This document shows, piece after piece, positions 36,339 to 48,378 of a stretch of 64,000 nt of DNA. The stretch comes from Luidia sarsii. Taxonomy: Eukaryota; Echinodermata; Asteroidea; Paxillosida; Luidiidae. The translations under genes and the position numbers were made by a program. The notes under the pieces are model-generated. The model worked only from the letters and a program-made list of their open reading frames with translations, searched no databases and was not told the DNA's origin. The stretch spans positions 15,341,558 through 15,405,557 of the forward strand of contig OX465107.1 of assembly GCA_949987565.1 (NCBI GenBank). The letters run 5' to 3'. The first letter of the stretch is position 1, and each line of letters begins with the position of its first letter.

Positions 36339-38031
36339 GGTCATGTGTTGGATTCAAATTAGTACAGTAGCAGGTACCGCGTTGCATCATAGATATAACA
36401 CGATTTTATGATTTTGCGTCAAGAAGGATGTATTTCAAACTAGGGTTTGCCCTTCTCAATGTGTACTTAAATCATTGTGTAAACACAGTGCTTTGCTCGA
36501 TTGCATTCTGAAAAAATTCAGGCAGCTGAAAAAATGCAGGCATGAGATATAGAGAGACATGCTTGCAAAAATCATTGCAAAGGGTAAAGTGAATTTAAAG
36601 GGAAGTTGCGATGGAACACTGGACAAAACAGTTCTGTAGAGTAGACTCAACTAAGTCTCCCATCTTTTAAAGTACAAAAGAAAGGACAAGGAAAATATGT
36701 CTGCATCGCTGACAGACGGCGATTTTTTTTTCAAATACAGAGCAGACATTGTAGGAGCCTAGTTCCTATAGTGTCTTAAATCTCGGGATGTAATCACGAG
36801 GACCCAATGAGCTTGTACAGTTGTGGTATTTTTTAAGGTCATTCAACAGGCAATTAAGTTCCCTCAAGACAGACACAAGCATATGATTAAGAGCCAACGA
36901 ACTGTGAAGGCAAGGGCCAACTCTCATGACCAAGCAATTTCTGTGGTCACTGGGCAATTTTCGGTCCAACATCAATTGCCCTGTGCGGTGTTGATTCAAG
37001 CATTTCATTCTCCAACTGCCACATCATAGGATTCACATCCAAAGTGACCACCAGCAAAATGAGGGGATAGAGCATAGAACAAGGACACTATCTATATGGA
37101 TAGAGAATGATAGAGATGTGGAAAGGGGATGTTTCCGCACTACAGAAGGCCTTGAGGCAATGTCACAGAGCTGAATATATGCACCAAAATTTACCCCAGC
37201 CTCTGCCCAACTAAAAGTAGGCCTCTAATTAAGTTCTGGCACTGGTTTGTTCAATTCAGAAAGGCAACATCTGGGTTTGGGGGGACCATGGAGGGAGGGA
37301 GAAACCAATGCTAGGATCACTGATTCCAGATCTGCATGGATCCCTGTGAAATTCAGACAGGTCCCGATTGTGGAGAGACATTCATTCAGCCGAGAAAGGA
37401 ATCATGCTCAAAACAAGTTATGGCTTTTGTTATTTGTGCGAGTTGAAACATGGGAGAATGTCCCCCAAAAAGGTAGATGGTGTCAAAAAGTAGAGTAAAT
37501 TTTAGGCTTCGACTATCTGCAAGCCCTGTAAGGAATCCAGAAGATTTCAATCTCTTTGCTAGGGGCCTATATGATAAAACACAATGGTTGCTTTTTCCAT
37601 TTAAAAACCCAGTGAAACAGCCCAATAAACTTTCCTCTCAGTTACTTTTACTGAGTCCAGTGATAACTTTTACCACCCAACCTCTATCGATGAAAAATGA
37701 CCATGTTATACTTTTACCGAGTCAACTAGTAGCCCAGTAGAAATGCACGACGACTGCATAATCGTTACGGTCACACTCATGATTGCAGCCGGAAGTCCGG
37801 AAGTGTTTTTTTTATGTAACCTCAAAGGTCACACACAGCTCTGTCATGAGCCATTATATTGCCAGTTGGTAACTTTAACCACCATCTCAGTTAAATGTCC
37901 TTTCTAAAAAACTTCAAATGGGAACTGCAGTAATACTTTCCCAATTCAGATTCAACCATCGTCTCAGACAATTTTTTTTAAGTCCACTGTTAAACCTTAT
38001 CCACCACAGGAAAAAGTTGAACTGGGTGATT

Positions 38032-38295
38032 TAAGGAGAAAGAGAGATAGATAAACAGAAAGACAGAGGAACAGAGAGAGAGGGAAGAGAGAGAAAGACT
38101 CAAGAAGAAGGTAGAAAGAGAGCAGGGAGAGATTGAGAGTGATGGGGGAGAGAATGAGAGAGAGGGAGGGGTAAAATGAGAGAGAGAGAAGGAAGGAAGA
38201 GAGAGTAAGACAGGAGAGGTGGAGTGGAAGGGAAGGGAGAGAGGATAGGAGAGAGGATGGGAGAGAGATAGAGAGAGAAATAAGAGAGAGGACAC
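38032..38295. repeat. GA-rich satellite
   Basis: Purine-rich array of gagaga, aagaaagg and ggatagga words on plus. Confidence 0.9.
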
Positions 38296-39257
38296 TAAAT
38301 GTGAAAGAATATACCCTTACTATGTATACCATCCAGATCTGGACAATGGTCTTCATGACTGTCCACTGGTACTTTTTCCCCCAGAATCCCGAGATGCAAT
38401 GTTCCCTGAGGCCAAATGAAGCTGTTCCCTCCTTATTCTAACCAAGCACTTGAAATAGGTCATATCGGTGCAAGTTTGAGGCTAAAAAAAAACCTTCCTG
38501 CAGAGCAACAAAAATAATGTGAGTATCCTAGCAGCAGGGCTAGTGACTTGCAATATCTTTATTTTTCCCCAACGGCTGTCAGCCACTCATTGGTTAAGTT
38601 GATTTATGACAAACTGATCATCTCGCCAACAACAGAGACCTCTTTTTCGGGCGGTCTGTGTATTAAATGACGTCCCCTCATCCCCAAACACTGTTTGATT
38701 TATACAGATCATGCTGGCCTTTATTGGGGCAGTTTAATTTAGCCCGGGTGCTGGCGACCCTTTCAAACCAGCCATGTCATGCAGGAATGAGAGTCATCGG
38801 GCAGGGTATTAGAGTGGACTACTGGATAACCTCCCAGGGAAATCAACGAGATAGCGGAGGAATACTCCCTCTCTCCCGCACCCCCCTCTCTCTCAATTTG
38901 CCTTGATCTGTCAGCAGTCCACCGAAAAACAATAAAGACCTGGAATCACAGCTCAAACATTGGAGTACTCTATTTTTTGATGACCGAATCTTTTAAAAAT
39001 GTATTGGAGAGGTTCTTTGGAGGTTGCCTTGTGTTATTTTTTCCATTCATCTCTGAAAGTTGCATTTAATATGACTCAAGAAATCCAAAGGAAAATTCGG
39101 CCAAAATTGAAAATCGCAAGCAGGTTTATCTGTTGCAATTCCCATTAAAAGCAATGTGTCACCTACATAAGAAATTCTGTATCCATATTGATATTTTGGT
39201 TCAAGTTATATTGTTATCTAACTTAAGATTAGAACAAATACATTTTCAACATAGTAA

Positions 39258-39360
39258 AGTAAGACTTAAGGCTTTGCATGGTGGGTGAATATAATATAGG
39301 AAGGTTTGTGGTGACACCATGTATGAATGGTATCACCGCACACCTTCCTATATTGAACAC
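39258..39360. repeat. Dispersed repeat family 2 copy with fold-back arms
   Basis: Contains aagacttaaggctttgcatg and gtggtgacaccatgta. Arms aatataggaaggtttgtggt gacacc (39293-39318) and ggtatcaccgcacaccttcc tatatt (39329-39354) are inverted complements over 26 bases with three mismatches and a 10-base loop. Confidence 0.75.
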
Positions 39361-39420
39361 AGTAAAGGAAAATTGATTTCAATTTTTCTTATTTGAAAAT
39401 TTGAAAAATGGCAAAGAAAA

Positions 39421-39489
39421 TCTGACTGGACCGGGACTTGAACCAGAGACCTCTGGTTTTGCTTACCACCTGAGCACCAGTCAGATGCA
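39421..39489 (-). mobile_element. tRNA-like fragment (probable SINE)
   Basis: On minus: a 7-bp acceptor-like pair tctgact/agtcaga, an A-box-like tggtgctcaggtggtaagca and a B-box-like ggttcaagtcc. The space between the D arm and T arm is too short for a normal anticodon arm, so this is a degenerate tRNA-derived element, not a functional tRNA. Confidence 0.5.
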
Positions 39490-39879
39490 TTTAACCATTA
39501 ACTGCCCTATATATTCAGGGATAAGGCCCCTGTTTTCAGTCTGATGCAAACAACAATTTGTGGTAAACCTGCCAACAGCAGTTCAGTGGAAGCAGCTTTT
39601 CTTTTCTTAAAAAAAAAATGCATTACCCAAACATCTGCATCTTACACTTCACAGTTTGTGAACTACTTTTCGGGGCTTACAGGAACACAAGAGAATTGTC
39701 TTTCAAAAAAATCTTGATTGTACCTTTTGTGTAAGGCTCACAAATTACAGATCTAAAAATACCATTATAAATAGCATTAGCATTGTGGATCCATATTAAA
39801 ATGAATGAATGTTGTGCTCGAAGGAGCAAAGTGCAGTAAACTGCTGGCATGTACACATGGGGTAGATATCATTCATGCA

Positions 39880-39902
39880 ATTTGAAGCGGGGGGGGGGGG
39901 GT
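39880..39902. repeat. Poly-G run
   Basis: Short poly-G run around 39889-39900 on plus. Confidence 0.7.
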
Positions 39903-40525
39903 GGTGACTGTAGACAGAGATAGAAAGGAATCCATTCAGCCACAGTCTTCTCTCGTCTCTAACGAACCCGCATCAAAAGCCACAAGGGTTGCCAGACATG
40001 GCAATACTATTTTTTAATTACAAACTAAAGAGCAGATGAAGTTAAGCGAAAAGTGAGTCAGTCCCACATTTTTTTCTCTCCAGAATGGACGCATTGATAC
40101 CTGATGAATGAAGAGCACTCACAGAGAGGTCTGCTTTGTGCTTTGATCCCAAGGCCGCCAAGCACAAGTTCGCTGTTCTTATCGTGCTTTTCGTTTTTAT
40201 TAATGGCCTGCAACAACACTGCGAGCTCATCGCCCCCGACTGTCTCAGTGAAGAGTGCAGCCGACGACGCGAGGGGGAAAAAATAGGAAAAAGGGACAAA
40301 CACTGTACGAAGCTAACAAGCTACACACCATTATTTGTAAAAAACTTTTTTGGGGGAAGGTGGGCATACTGAACAAATTCCTTGGGTTAAAAAGCAAGAA
40401 AAATCTAGCCCCCTATGTACTTCACTTATTTTCTCAACTTTTTCCCATGTGAACCATTTGGTTCATAGAAATTGAATTTGATCTCAAAGATACCAATTGA
40501 TTAATTGCTTCGGAGAGAAGAAGAG

Positions 40526-40612
40526 AGTGAGTGAGAAAGAGAGAAAGAAAGAAAGAAAGAGAGAGAGAGAGGGAGATAACAAGAGAGAAAGAGCAAGAGA
40601 AAGAGAATGAGA
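40526..40612. repeat. GA/GAAA microsatellite
   Basis: gagtgagaaagaga and gaaagaaagaaag units on the plus strand. Confidence 0.9.
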
Positions 40613-40654
40613 GATATATTAAAAATAACAATAATTATTATAATAAGAGCTACA

Positions 40655-40930
40655 TGTACATGTAATTCGTAAAGCGCCAGTATCCGCTGGAAATATGCTC
40701 ATGGCGCTCGAAGAAGAATACATTTAGGATTGTGAAATTTGGGGGTTTGACTGTTTGTATAAATGTGACTTTAAGAGTGTCTTGAATATGGCAATGGATG
40801 GAGATGATTCAATAGTCGGTGGGAGTTAGTTCCAGAGTCAGGCTGATGCTGCTGAAAGGACCTGTCATCCTAAAGAGTATAAATGTTCTAGGCTCATGAG
40901 TAGCCTCGTGAGTTTACTGGAGCTACATGT
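40655..40930. repeat. Possible dispersed repeat with inverted GCGC motifs
   Basis: Contains cgtaaagcgccagtatccgc then tggcgctcgaag, with gcgcc/ggcgc inverted motifs about 30 bases apart. The following ggtgggagttagttccagag and gctgctgaaaggacctgtca resemble wording I associate with widespread interspersed repeats. Class unknown. Confidence 0.3.
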
Positions 40931-42363
40931 AAGTCCACTCTATGCTGACTGATGAGCTGTTTGGCTGAATGAGTATGAGTATAGTCCGGGGCATTGCTAT
41001 GAATGATTTAATTTGTAGATGAAGAGTGCAAGAGTAAGAAAGAGAGAGTACAATGTAAGAGAGAAAAAAGTGAGAAAGACACTGCCCCAAATGCCAAAGT
41101 GTGGACAAATTGATCTGCTCTGTTCCGCACTAATCAATCTATTGTCTGACTCGATGTGAAGGAATAGTTGAAATGTTGACACCGTCCTGGAGATCTTACT
41201 CCACAAGGTGATTGTGTTTTTTGTTCTTTTGGACAGTGACAGTTACAAGCACAGGTACCAGCACTACCCGCCATGCAGGCACCGGCTGACGTGCCTCTAC
41301 TGTTTGCAAAAAGCAAGGCTGCGAATCGGGGAATGCATTGATAAACAGGTATGACATGGCCCATCTAGTGGCAAATGCATCAATGCCAATCAGGGCTCTT
41401 ATTTCTGGACATCCATTACTTATGATGGTGGTACCAGCACTGGTGCTCGGTTTGCTTCAGAATACTGCTTGTCTGTGACAAGAGTGTTAATCTCCAAGTG
41501 GAATAATCAATAATGTGTGTCTGACAGTGTGTGATCATTGAGATTTGATTGGGAATGTACGGCATATAAATCCATATGAGTAATGCTATGTACATGTGTA
41601 CTGTACAAACTGAAAACTGGATAGATTACATGATCCTGGCCCAGCTTATTCTACAGGCCAAGCTACAGAATCTTCCCATTTCCTCTTCTATAGTCTGATG
41701 ACCCTCTCCCTCCTTCCCCTTTGTTTTCTTAAGCCCCTCTCCCTTCATCTGCCTCTTTTGTGACAATCCAGTGGCATTTTCACTTGAAAATGTACAGAAA
41801 TATAAAATCAAACATACCAGAGTATCCCCCTGGAATTCTCAAGGTCTGAATTGGCAAACAATAAATGCTAAAAAAATGAGTCGCATCAGGAATCGTGGAT
41901 GGGCATGCCAGCTTGATGTTCCATGGATCACATCCAGATATGAAACTCCTTCTAAAAAGATTGTTTAATGCATGTGGGTAGCACGACTCTTTTTTTTTAA
42001 TGCATTACTTTGCATGCAGACTGAACCGGCTATTACTTTTGCATTCATATTTCCGACATGATTTGGATCCCCGAGGTGGCAAGTATAAAAGGCGGAGGGA
42101 CCTCAGGAAGTCCTGAGGTGAGTAACCTCAGAGTTGAAATGTATGCAAGGCAGAAGCCCTCTGATGCATACTGGATCCCACCCCTCTAGAATGTGAACGT
42201 CTTCAGCATGATCCGATCAGGTGTCCACACATTCTAGGTGATTCTGTGTTGATGCCCCCACCCCACCCCCTGAGCAATTCCTCCGCCAAATGAGTTTCAG
42301 AGAAGATTGCAGGGAGACTAGCACATAGGGTGCAGAGCAATTAGCCCCGGGTTTTGGGAGAAT

Positions 42364-42838
42364 GTGAGAGAGGGGAGAGAGATTGAAAGAGATAGAGGGG
42401 AGAGGGGGACAGAGAGACAAAAAGAGATAAACATAGAGAGAAAGAGTGGAGAAGAGAGAGACAGAGAGAAAGAAAGAGAGAGAGAGAGAGGGGGAAGTAT
42501 ATTTAGAGAGATATAGATAGATTGACAGATAGACAGATAGATAGATATATAGAGATAGATAGATAGATAGATAGATAGATGGATAGATAGATAAATAGAT
42601 AGAAAGTGAGAGATAGATAGAGAGATAAAGAGAACCTAGATATATAGAAAGATGGAATAAGAGAAATAGAGAAAGAATTAAGGAGAGAGATAGGGAGAGA
42701 GATACAAATAGACAGACAGACAGAGAGAGAGAGAGGGGGGGGGGGAGAGATGGGATAAAAAGATAGAGATAGATAGAGGGGATGGAGAGATAAAGAGAGA
42801 TACATAGGGGAGGATAGAGAGAGGGAGGTGGAGAGAGA
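42364..42838. repeat. GA and (GATA)n compound satellite
   Basis: gagagag blocks flank a gatagatagat core (about 42520-42615) and a poly-G interruption near 42735-42745; purine-rich on plus. Confidence 0.93.
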
Positions 42839-43757
42839 TGGGGATCATTAAAGGATCTGCATGCTTTATTGGAGGGTCTCCCCCAACCATTTAACACAAC
42901 CTCTGGACAAAGCCGACTTTAATTTATACTGGGCTCGAACATTTAGCAACACATTGGGTCATCACAAAGCATCCTGCACTGCTCACGTGCACAGCTGAAA
43001 ACAGAAATTTGTGGAGGAACAGACACACCTTTATAATGGGGGTTCATTATATACTTATTAACATCTGAATACTGAAAGGATTCAATTACACAACAGCCGG
43101 CCTCAAATAAAAAAAAAAAGGAAATGAAAATAATGACAACTGCTGATGCGCATCCATATGGTATGGCTAACTGACCAAGGCATTTTCATAATCGTGTATT
43201 TGGATGTCACATTAACTTCTGCTCCTAGCATGTCAACAAACTCCACATGGCTGCCATTATGCAGATGGAATATGTGAGTGCATAAGGACTAGAGCTATTA
43301 CATATCGACAAATGGAAAGTCAAATACAATGCCAAACCTGGCCCAATCAAAGCGAATGGGGGGGGGAATCGTCCGAAAATATTTTGACAAGCGTCTTTTT
43401 TACGTTGCCGACAAACATGGCTGGGGGAATTTGGCAGGATTGTGGCCCAAATGTGCTAATCGTCTGAGCAAGGGCCTTGGATATTAAATGCTTCTGCAAA
43501 GAGGACAGACAAAAGGCTTTTAAAATTTCCACAGGGAACATTCCTACTACTGCTCTGTGCGTCTGGTCTGAAAATTTAAATGAAGGTGGCCACCGCTTTT
43601 GGCTTGGGAGTGTTCTTCATCAAAACACTGTGTGTTCTTTTCAGTGTGAACAAATTGTGCACTTTGAAGCAAATGCCCATGATTTCCCATAGGATGACGT
43701 ATAATAGTGGTACATGATTTATTTTTTCAATTATGTCAGATTTTATCAAAAATTAGG

Positions 43758-43870
43758 AGGGCCTGATGTTTCAATCCTAGCAGGACCTTTCTCAAAGGGC
43801 AGAATGCCTTTAATGTTTGAATTTGGGTCATTTTGGTGAGTAAGCAGTTTGCAACATTTTTGCATATCAA
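43758..43870 (-). mobile_element. Penelope-like 3' end, inverted pair
   Basis: A minus-oriented core (caatcctagcaggacctttc tcaaagg) is followed by a plus-oriented tail (agtaagcagtttgcaacatt tttgcatatc), as if two head-to-head copies were fused with a deletion. Confidence 0.65.
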
Positions 43871-44299
43871 TATGTTAGCGTCTGTGCATAATTATAAATA
43901 AATGCTTACAGGTCGGCATAATATTTTGTTGCAAACAGTTTACTGTGAGGCTTCTGTGTTTTTGAGAGCAAATATTAAAAAAAACCTGGTTCAGCAATTT
44001 ATCATTTGAATCTTACCAATTATTAATCTTTGACCATCGCATAATTACACCCTTTATGCTTCCAGTCAAGCTTATTGCCCATGCTCAATTTGGTTAGTAC
44101 GAGTCAAAGTACTCTTTTATCTTTATGAAAATCGTCGCATATTGATTTTTCTGAGGGCATAACATCCGGTTTGATGATGATACGCTGACCTTGGGCATCG
44201 GCAATTGAAAATGACAGCAGTTAGCGTGCAAGCCAGGGTGAACACATTGACGAGTAGGCATTGCCTAGCCGCATGCATCATGCTTTTTTAGTATTTTAG

Positions 44300-44445
44300 A
44301 GTAGGAGGACCTTTCTCAAAGGCAGAGTGCACTCTGCCTTTGAGAAAGGTCCTGCTAGGAGTGAAACGTCAGACCCACGAAATTTTGAGATTTGCATTGT
44401 GGTCATTTAAGTCAGTAAGCAGTTTGCAACATTTTTGTATATCTC
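44300..44445 (+). mobile_element. Penelope-like 3' ends, head-to-head, with perfect palindrome
   Basis: A minus-oriented core and a plus-oriented full 3' end meet at 44329/44330, giving a perfect 48-bp palindrome (44306-44353). The plus copy continues gtgaaacgtcagacccacga and the tail agtcagtaagcagtttgcaa. Confidence 0.75.
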
Positions 44446-44867
44446 TATTATGATAAATAGGTTTGTGTGCATCAGTCTATAGTGTGTGTGCACCATAATT
44501 CAATGTGGTTTGCCCTGTTTCTCTTCTTCCAGTTGTGCATGGGTATTATGAGAATGAGTTGACTCGAACCGCATTGATCAATGAATGCATGGAAAATTCT
44601 GAGTCTATGGGATTTTCACGAGCAGTCTAAACCCAAACAAAATCTGTTTGTGCTTTTTTTTTATTTGGGGAATTATTGTTTTCTTCTCTCCTGAAAAACA
44701 AACAAACCTGTAGAGGGTCTAGTGTATGAAAACACCACAGACCGCTGTCAATCATTCAGATTTGACATCTGGGTTTTTTTCTTATAAAATGTACTCAGAT
44801 TAAGAGAGGGATAGAAAGAGTGATTGAGAGAGAATGAGCGAAGGTGATGGGATAGAGGGAGGGTGAT

Positions 44868-45412
44868 GAAGAAGAGGAAGAACAAGACTTCACAAAAGAA
44901 GAAGAGCAAAGAAGAAGTTTGAAGAAGAACAAAGACAAAGATTGAAGAAGAAGATTGAAGAAGATTGAAGAAGAAGATTAAAGAAGAAGATTAAAGAAGA
45001 AGATTAAAGAAGATTGAAGAAGAGCAAAGAAGAAGATTGAAGAAGAAGATTAGAGCAAAGAAGAAGATTGAAGAAGAAGAGCAAAGAAGAAGATTGAAGA
45101 AGAAGATTAGAGCAAAGAAGAAGAGCAATGAAGAAGATTGAAGAAGAAGATTAAAGAAGAAGATTGAAGAAGAAGATTAGAGCAAAGAAGAAGAGCAAAG
45201 AAGAAGATTGAAGAAGAAGATTAAAGAAGAAGATTGAAGAAGAAGATTAGAGCAAAGAAGAAGATTGAAGAAGAAGAGCAAAGAAGAAGATTAGAGCAAA
45301 GAAGAAGATTGAAGAAGAAGAGCAAAGAAGAAGATTGAAGAAGAAGAGCACAGAAAAAGATTTAAGAAGAAGATTAAAGAAGAAGATTAAAGAAGAAGAA
45401 GAAAAAGTGAAA
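44868..45412. repeat. GAA-rich minisatellite (GAAGAAGATTNAAGAAGAA type)
   Basis: Over 500 bp of gaagaagattgaagaaga, gaagagcaaagaagaaga and agattagagcaaag units on plus. On the sense strand of the channel it is a CTTCTT pyrimidine array that starts about 190 bp after the S3 exon donor. Shadow frames are Lys/Glu- or Phe/Ser/Leu-rich. Confidence 0.95.
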
Positions 45413-45602
45413 AGAAATGAGTTTGAACAAATTGAACAAATTAAGAAAAAAGCTTGCAAAATAATATTAGGGAATTAGGGAATATGTAGAGGAAGAAAGA
45501 CAGGAGTTGGAGGAGGATGGGAGGAGGAGCAAGGGGGGCTGGAGCGAGGGAAACGAAGGAGGAGAAATAGAAGGAAAAATGAATGACTGCATAAGGACTT
45601 AC

Positions 45603-45714
45603 CTAGCCACGTTCTGGATGTAGCCAGGGAGACAAAGACGGGCGGTATGGTAAAGATATCCACCAGGGAGTTGACTGAGAACCAAAACCAAAACTTATCA
45701 TTCCAGCTGATGAA
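45603..45714 (-). CDS. Slo1/BK-like K+ channel, S3 exon
   Basis: Exon of 112 bp: 37 codons plus one base. The acceptor is catctttgcag and the donor is CTAG|gtaagt. It encodes [16 protein letters not shown], then [15 protein letters not shown] and TSRTWL, which match the Slo1 S2-S3 linker, S3 and the start of the S3-S4 turn. The conserved aspartate equivalent to D186 (LVD) is present. The glutamate at human E180 is serine here. The last base G joins GG of the next exon to make the glycine of the W-L-G motif before S4. A GAA-rich (sense-strand TTC-rich) array begins about 190 bp into the following intron. The gap to the S4-S5 exon is 10,035 bp, the largest intron seen here. Confidence 0.95.
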
Positions 45715-45754
45715 CTGCAAAGATGAGAAACAAAAGTACATGGAATCGTAAGGA

Positions 45755-45930
45755 TATCATACAGAGGTATCTTTCTAAGAAGAGGTGTGGCTCTGGGAAT
45801 GTCCTATAGAATCTACAGAAAAGGTCCTGAATATAAACTTCATTTTCTGTCCAATGTACTCTGTCTACTTTATGCAAATCCAATAATCTTGATCAGCATT
45901 TTCACTTGAACTGTTTTCATCTTTTAAGGG
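45755..45930. repeat. Dispersed repeat family 2, diverged copy
   Basis: Shares, in order, tctttctaagaagaggtgtg gctctg, then ccaatgtactctgtc and cttgaactgttttcatctt with the copy at 6655-6780. Confidence 0.45.
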
Positions 45931-46482
45931 GTGCAATTTGGTTTGCTCCGGATGAAGGAAAAGGGTACACGACTATAATACGAGTAGAAGTTCTTGGGAT
46001 TTTTTTAATCTGAATGAATTTAAAACAGGGTCAGAGAAATTGGGTCAGGCTTACATAGGACTTTGCTCTTGCTGTTGAAACCAATGTCAAGTCTTTCCAA
46101 ATGAACGTATGTGTTTTTGTGGAGAGATTCATTATAGGTCGAGACCTTCCTTATCAAGGTGATTCCAACAACAATTTAAGAACAAATTTGCGGGCTTGAT
46201 GGTGACTCTTTTACAGAGCATATTATAATCAGATATCCCATTTACCAACACACTACCCCAAGATTTGGTTATATCCATCTGAATGGGAAATCCTTCACTC
46301 AGGCACACAACTAAATGGATTACGAGATGGTCAAAAGCAACGAATCAATGAAACCATGAGCTTTCTTCATAAGAAAGAAAAACAACAACGAGGAGATGCT
46401 ACAGCGATTTGTGCGTTTGGGTGGATTACAACTTGGGCCCTATTTTAGTGCTGGTCATTTGACAGCTAGAAAGCAGTCAGGG

Positions 46483-46926
46483 AGGGCGGACAAGCAGGCA
46501 GGCAGGCAGGTAGGGGAGCAGGAGGGCGGGAGGGCAGTTGGGCAGGAGGGCAGGTGAGCAGGCAGGCAGGCAGGACAGGCAGGACAGGGCAAGCAGGGCA
46601 CGGCAGGGCAGGGCAGGGCAGGGCAGGGCAGGGCAGGGCAGGGCAGGGCAGGGCAGGGCAGGGCAGGGCAGGGCAGGGCAGGGCAGGGCAGGGCAGGGCA
46701 GGGCAGGGCAGGGCAGGGCAGGGCAGGGCAGGGCAGGGCAGGGCAGGGCAGGGCAGGGCAGGGCAGGGCAGGGCAGGGCAGGCAGGGCAGGGCAGGGCAG
46801 GGCAGGGCAGGGCGGGGCAGGGCAGGGCAGGGCAGGGCAGGGCGGGGCAGGGCAGGGCAGGCAGGCAGGCAGGCAGGCAAGCTGTCAGGCAGGCAGGCAG
46901 GCAAGCAGGCAGGCAGGCAGGCAGGC
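46483..46926. repeat. (GGGCA)n pentanucleotide array with GGCA flanks
   Basis: A pure run of 35 GGGCA units (46606-46780) is flanked by ggcaggca tetranucleotide runs and short interrupted GGGCA blocks. The plus strand meets the pattern of four G-triplets with 2-base loops many times over, so G-quadruplex folding is possible. The plus strand is the template strand of the channel gene. Confidence 0.97.
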
Positions 46927-48378
46927 AAAATGAACGGAGGAGTTAATTACCTTTACTTGGCAAATATGTTTATTAACTGGCAACATCCAGTGACACACAC
47001 ATCCGAGCCAAGTAAACAGAAAAAAACCTCCACCAGCAATCCCTTCGCAGGCTCCAATTAAGAGGTGCATGCACTTTATTGTGAGCACACACATATTAAG
47101 AAATATGCAGTCTGAATAAAAATAATAACAATTTTAAAAAAGGGGGGACGTCTTTCTGCTTTCTGCAACTTGCAGAGCCATCGTGAAACAATTTATCGAG
47201 CTCATTTGAGACAAATGGACAAATTTGGCAATTAAAAAAAGGAAACCTAATGACCCAGGATGGGATGAGTTCCAGACTGGCCATTTGGCAGCTCTTTAAT
47301 GGCTGTGGACCTTAAACGTCCCCCCGTGAGGAGACAGAGATCGCCCAGGCTCCAAGCCAAATCGGCGTCGCTCGGTCGCAGGATTTTTGCGGCACACAGA
47401 TGACTCTGAGCTGGCACTAGGTCATCTCTTGAGTATCACCTTGGGACGGATTTCCAAGGGGGAGGGAGAAGGGGTGGGTTTTTAGACTTAAGAGCCAGAA
47501 AAAAAAAATGATGTCAATGTTTGTTTGCCAATGCTATTTGTCTTTCATTTTTGTTTGAGGGTAAGAGGACAGGGGTCTCTAAAACTCGACTCCACTGGTG
47601 CCGCCTGAACTGCCTTCTAACAGTCCTCCATCTTCCTACTTGGCTTTCGTTATTTCACCGGCATAGATGCCGTGCAGGTGAGTAATGGTCCAAATGCATG
47701 TGGAAGGACATAGGGCCTGATCTCTAACTCTCAATCTAGATTGGAACATTCTTTCAGAGCCAAGCCGACTCCGCTCGAACCATTTCCTGACACCTACAAC
47801 TTGGTTTGATGGGCTGAGTGATAACATTTTGTGACATGTGCTTAATCGCATCACTGAGATCTCAGATTCACTTAATTGCCCATTCTCTCTTACACCTTAA
47901 GCTGAAGGGAATATTGAATTCAAATTGCATAAAATGTTGCTTGCATTTAAGCCTAAGTTTTAGCAAGGAGAACAAAATATCAACTAGTCACATGACTGGT
48001 CATTAAAAGCCCAACTGCTGAATTGTATTGGTCAAAATCTATCATAAGCTCCCAACATTTCATAAAAAAACAGACCATGTGTTGGGAAAAGGACTTTGCT
48101 GGACATTCTGTGGCAGTTTCACCACAATGTACCTCACTGCCGCTACTACAGTCAGGGAAAACTGCCAGCATGTTGGCTTTTCTCATAAAATGGTTCTGCT
48201 TACAAGACACTAAGGAAGTGGGGATGGGGATGAATACACCAAGCTTCTATAATCTAGATAGCTGGTCGCAACATCAAAGTGACATTTCCTGGAAAGCTGT
48301 CAAGCAAACTACGGCACATGCTATTTCTTACCCCAAAGCAGAGAGTTAAAAAAAAAAAAACACCTTATGGTCACTCAC

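Larger units (their letters stand above)
35568..45602 (-). other. Channel intron between S3 exon and S4-S5 exon
   Basis: A 10.0-kb phase-1 intron, the largest seen. It holds Penelope-like copies, tRNA-like SINE fragments, several GA satellites and a GAA-rich array next to the S3 exon. I looked for an alternative S4 exon with the usual three arginines and did not find one. Confidence 0.8.
45715..48378 (-). other. Channel intron between S2 exon and S3 exon
   Basis: A 2.66-kb phase-0 intron holding a family 2 repeat (45755-45930), the GGGCA array (46483-46926) and otherwise unique sequence. Confidence 0.85.

Noticed and set aside
35568..45602. Alternative S4 exon carrying the usual three arginines
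   Set aside because: I looked on the minus strand for a second S4-like segment in this intron and saw none.
46483..46926. CRISPR array or other spaced repeat
   Set aside because: Units are contiguous with no unique spacers and the DNA is eukaryotic.
46455..46946. Ala/Leu/Pro/Cys-rich and Arg/Ala/Gly/Gln-rich frames over the GGGCA array
   Set aside because: A five-base repeat stays open in several frames by construction; no non-repeat sequence is encoded.
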